NCBI RefSeq assembly: GCF_042242105.1
Contig: NC_092032.1
Span: 14,929,915-14,993,914 of the forward strand
DNA: 64,000 bases
Reading direction: 5' to 3'
DNA from: Pempheris klunzingeri
Lineage: Eukaryota > Chordata > Actinopteri > Acropomatiformes > Pempheridae
Part shown: positions 60,101 to 64,000 of the stretch, in pieces
Layout: every line of letters starts with the position of its first letter
Numbering within the stretch: the first letter of the stretch is position 1
Notes under the pieces: model-generated
Databases searched by the model: none
Told to the model about the DNA's origin: nothing
What the model saw: only the letters and a program-made list of their open reading frames with translations
Program-made: the position numbers and the translations under genes

Positions 60101-61734
60101 TTATTTCAGAGTCAAATAAGAGCAAAACATAAATACAAAAACATTAAAATATGCTTTGATATATTATAGTGCAACAGGCCCAAATCACTCTCAGAAAACT
60201 TGTGTCGGTTTAATAGTAACTTCTCTTTCCCTCTTATATTCTCCAGTGACTCGACAGTGAGAGTGTGTGTGTTTTTACATTTTTGATTATGTTAATTTTA
60301 TTGTTTCAATGTTTTTCCTTTTTTTATGTAGCAAAAGAAGCCCAATTGACAAAATATACGCAGGAAAAAACTTTTATACAAACGTGTTTCAGGCCTATTT
60401 AACATATAAAACATATAATTCAAATATTTCAGGTCTGTAGTCCACCTCTTCGCCCTGCTATGAGAGCTCTACATGCATCTGTGTGACACACCTTTCTGAA
60501 GAGGATTTCCATGCACTGCACTTGCAGTGGAGATTAACTTTAAGCAAAGATTAAGCAAATTAACCATGATGGTGCCTCCCGAAATAAACTGTTGCTGTGC
60601 AGTTAGTTCAACAGCAGTCATCATGTAGAGCATGGAATAACATCTCATGGATCCTTTCAAAACGGCTGGGAATTTCATGATGCCGACGTAGGTGAGTTCA
60701 CTTAGAAGTACGGAAATTTTGTGCATTCGTTTGCTCACGGAGTTTAACTGGTTTACTGCCTCCAGTTATAATCTGTACTTATGTATTACACTTGCAGCAT
60801 TAGAAATGCTACGACCATATTTTTTAACCACGTCGTTTTATTTTGTTAATGTTAATGATAATGGTAATATGTTGTCCTGACTATGAAAAAAATGTTGGAC
60901 TGTTGACAAATAGGCCACTAATACTGCTACTACTAATAATAACACAAACTACTAATGCTAAATAATACATCTAAAATGTGTTTTTATTAACTTCTAAAAT
61001 ATTTTTTTTAATATCAGATTCAATAAAATTATTTAAGAATATTCTGTAATTTATCACTTAAGTTTTCATGTGAAATGCACAATAATTTATGTGGTAAAAC
61101 ATTGGGTGTCTAATTCTTGTTTCTGCAAACATTTCCATATTAAAAGCATAATACTGAAATGTGGTATAAGATTATTCTCAGATCTTAATTTGCTAAAAGA
61201 AAAACTGGGTGCAATAAAAACTTGTGAAAGAGAATAATCTGTAACACATTTCTGAATCCTGTGTGTTGCTCTACTGTTGTTGAAATCCAGGGAATCAAAT
61301 AATTGAGGACGCCATTTGCGTGACACGTTTGCCAGAAGTGAGGTCACGTTACCTGATGGCAACAGTCATACAAAGTAAACAACATATGTCTCAGCTGTTT
61401 GTGTGTTGACCCAGTTGCATAAGTCCTATAATGTGCAAATGTCTTTTTTGACATTTTTATCTTCATAAAGTTTCTTCTTAGCATTATTGGTTACTGCATC
61501 ATTTAAATAAGGAAAAAAAAAAATTTATATCTTTGAAGATTATTGTTTACTGTAAAAAGATTTTGTGTGTAGAAGCATTTTGAAAAACCTTTTCTCGCTC
61601 TTCGCCACTGATGATGTGAAGGAAACTTGAAAAACATCTTCATTCAACTGAGAATAACAAAGTGAAGAAAAACAGGACATCTCTATGTTTCCATTAAATG
61701 CCTAATTATTTACTTCCCTTTTCTCACCTTCCAG
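57151..61734. other. sox17 - rp1 spacer, last part
   Basis: No coding exon is supported. It should contain the rp1 promoter and its untranslated first exon, but I cannot place them. A C run is at 59158-59170. Open frames at 57773-58132 (minus strand) and 59053-59337 (plus strand) have no domain. Confidence 0.45.
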
Positions 61735-61744
61735 CCAATCAGAG

Positions 61745-64000
61745 ATGATGAACGACATGGGATTTCGGAGGGTCCTCCCTGACCAGTCATCGGGGAGCGG
61801 ACACACCTTTGGCACCCCCCGCCACCAAAGCATCATCGACCCTATTCCATCAAAGCGGGTCTGCTTCTACAAAAGTGGAGATCCTCAGTTTAATGGTCTA
61901 CGCATGGTCATCAATAACCGCACCTTCAAAACATTTGATGCGCTCCTGGACAGTCTCTCTAAAAAGGTTCCCTTACCATTTGGGGTGAGGAACATCACCA
62001 CCCCTCGGGGGGTTCATGCAATCTACTCTTTGAATGAACTGGAAGATGGGAAATCCTACATCTGCTCTGATAGCCGTAAGGTGAAACCTATCAACCTGGC
62101 ACTGGCCAGGAAGAAGCTACCGCCGTGGTACAACGCCAGGCCTGTTAGTTCCCGCCGTCGGACGGTGCAGCAGGCCAGGTTCTTCCCCGGCCGGAGCATC
62201 CATAAACAGGAGTCGATGGCTGTGCGCACACCAAAGAGGCTACTTGTTTTTCGCAATGGGGACCCCACTGTAAAGCACACAGTGTTGCTTCACAAGAGGA
62301 CTACGCCCACTTTTGAGTCCATCCTGGCATATATCTCAGAACTGATCCATTTTCATGTGGTGAAGTTACACACATCTGATGGCAGACGTGTGAGTGGCCT
62401 CTGTCAACCCAACACAAACAGCACAATTCATTTCTAAGAGGAAACTAGGATTTTACAAGCGATACAGATACAGCCTTACCTCACAAAACCATGACCATAT
62501 TATTACACAACTGCTTTATATAATAAGACTATATTTCAACAGATACATAGATAGACATCTTATCATCTAAATATTTTAGAAACCCTTCATTGACATTGCC
62601 CTGTTAGAACATAATGCTAATATACATTTAAGGCTTTGGTAGCATCATTATTGACCCATTAAGAACGGGCTTGAGCCTGGCCTGTAAATAACTGTCACAC
62701 GAAAAGAGAAAGCGCTAAGCTCCTTTAGCATCTTACCCTAATGCTACGTACATACTGAGGAAAGGCACTCTGGCCCACTGCACTGCCAGGCTCTGGGTCA
62801 TGGATCTATTGTAAATTCAAGTGCCATTTTAAATTGTAGATTTAATCCAAACTTGTCATACATATACATGAATGTAATTATTTATAATAACACTCCCTAA
62901 CCTGCATTCTACCCATTCTATCTTGTGCTAAAATGCCATTAGACTGATGAATCCTTTTCTGTCCACTGCAGGTGGATGGTCTCACAGGCTTGATAATGTG
63001 CTCTGGCACTGTAGTGGCTGCAGGCAGGGAGCCATTCAGGCCTGCAAACTACGACATACAGAGCTCACCAGCTCCAACAAAGCTGCCGACCAATCGAATG
63101 GGTGTCAGAAGACTAAAGGCTTTACACCGTAAGTTTACTTAATAATCAGTTGGTTTTTTATGGTTTTTATTTAGTTGATGAGAGCTTATATACTCATTGA
63201 TAGAGCTGTATTCTTATGAAGCATAGAGTGTGTCTGCAGTAATCTACCTGCTCTCATGGGATGAAGGCTGGGAAAGTGCTGAGGCCATGATATTACGTAT
63301 AATACCATAGATGACCTACATACGCCGTCGATGTGGCTGCTGGCTATTGTTCTTCATGAGCTGTGAATAGTTTTGCCATCTTCCTAACGTTTCATTTTTT
63401 CTCTTTCTTTTCCTTTCATGCTTCTGGGACTTCCTCTTCAACATTCCTGCCTATCCTCTTCAATCTTTGTCTGAAATCTTTGGATATTTCTATTTTATTT
63501 TTCAACATGAACCTTTTTTGTACCTGATTGGCTCTTTTGACTGACTGGACAGGCAAAAAGAAATTACTATCATATACCGCAAAGTCAAGAAAAATGTCCC
63601 CCTCATCTGAGAGGTACATCGTGAATCGAATCCATAACTCCATCGCAGAAACTTCATGTGACCTTCCCAGTTACCCCACAAACTCTGTTGACTTTGAGTC
63701 TGGTCATGTGCTGGAGTCAGTAACAGAAACTGAGCGGGACACCTGCCTCGGCGATGGCGCTGGAGGCCAGGACTGCTTGCTGCCCACAGAGGATGACATT
63801 GAGAAGTCCTTTCGAGTGAACCAAGACGGTAGCATGACAGTGGAGATGAGAGTGCGACTGACAATTAAGGAAGAGGAAACCATCCATTGGACGACCACTC
63901 TGACACGCTCAAGTGTGGCCAATCAGCTTAATCTGAACAGTTTACCGGAGCCTGAGGCAGAGGAGGAGAGCATGTCAAAATCAAACTCACCAGACTTACA
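61745..64000 (+). CDS. rp1: RP1, photoreceptor axonemal doublecortin protein (5' part; runs off the window)
   Basis: Coding exons 61745-62389, 62972-63128 and 63553 onward, GT/AG borders, phases 0 and 1. The first 416 residues are visible, and the third exon is still open at the window end. Two doublecortin domains are clear. The first spans about 36-118, with [20 protein letters not shown] and [17 protein letters not shown]. The second spans about 164-245, with [30 protein letters not shown] and [13 protein letters not shown]. Later comes [20 protein letters not shown] and then [17 protein letters not shown], as in vertebrate RP1. The protein binds microtubules of the outer-segment axoneme. 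A CAG at 61732-61734 just before the start codon looks like an acceptor, so an untranslated first exon probably lies upstream, as in human. The start may be either of two adjacent ATGs (61745, 61748). RP1 rather than RP1L1 is chosen because it follows SOX17. Confidence 0.93.

Overview
The window is vertebrate nuclear DNA, almost certainly from a spiny-rayed (percomorph) teleost. Multi-exon genes with GT-AG introns, the teleost-only endoderm gene sox32 lying beside sox17, and interspersed repeats of types common in percomorph genomes all point there. The gene order RGS20 - LYPLA1 - MRPL15 - (sox32) - SOX17 - RP1 matches the human 8q11 block, except that sox32 is added and TCEA1, which lies between RGS20 and LYPLA1 in mammals, is missing.

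Region 1 (1-14 kb) is gene-dense. RGS20 (+, four coding exons, 221 aa, 1188-6392) and LYPLA1 (-, nine exons, 232 aa, 8005-10565) converge tail to tail with about 0.5 kb between their poly(A) signals. LYPLA1 and MRPL15 (+, five exons, 296 aa, 11369-13965) diverge from a shared 0.8 kb promoter interval that carries a 12-bp palindromic E-box.

Region 2 (14-46 kb) is the SoxF endoderm locus. sox32 (20709-21913) and sox17 (44367-45951) are two-exon genes in the same direction, with the intron at the identical codon position in the HMG box. About 22 kb of non-coding DNA separates them, and another 6.7 kb lies upstream of sox32. Several short motif clusters (SOX, GATA, TCF/LEF, forkhead, homeodomain) are candidate enhancers. 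From work in fish, sox32 acts downstream of Nodal signalling and switches on sox17 in endoderm, so shared regulation is plausible; the specific elements named here are inference.

Region 3 (46-64 kb) is a 15 kb non-coding spacer followed by the start of rp1, a photoreceptor axoneme gene with tandem doublecortin domains. Three coding exons are visible; the third runs off the window end.

The spacers and introns carry diverged short non-autonomous repeats: a foldback family with a TTAGCTTAGCATAAAGACT core (at least six pieces), an ATTAGTCGATTGACAG-like family, a GTGGTGGAAGAAGTATT-like family, a piggyBac-type MITE with TTAA duplications, a MITE with about 27-31 bp inverted repeats, and one 30-bp tandem triplication. 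I see no tRNA, rRNA, CRISPR, LINE ORF, retroviral or Polinton-like sequence. Family names for repeats come from memory of fish sequence and were not checked against a library. No clearly novel system was found; the most useful leads are the sox32/sox17 regulatory candidates and a few unusual residues in the HMG boxes.
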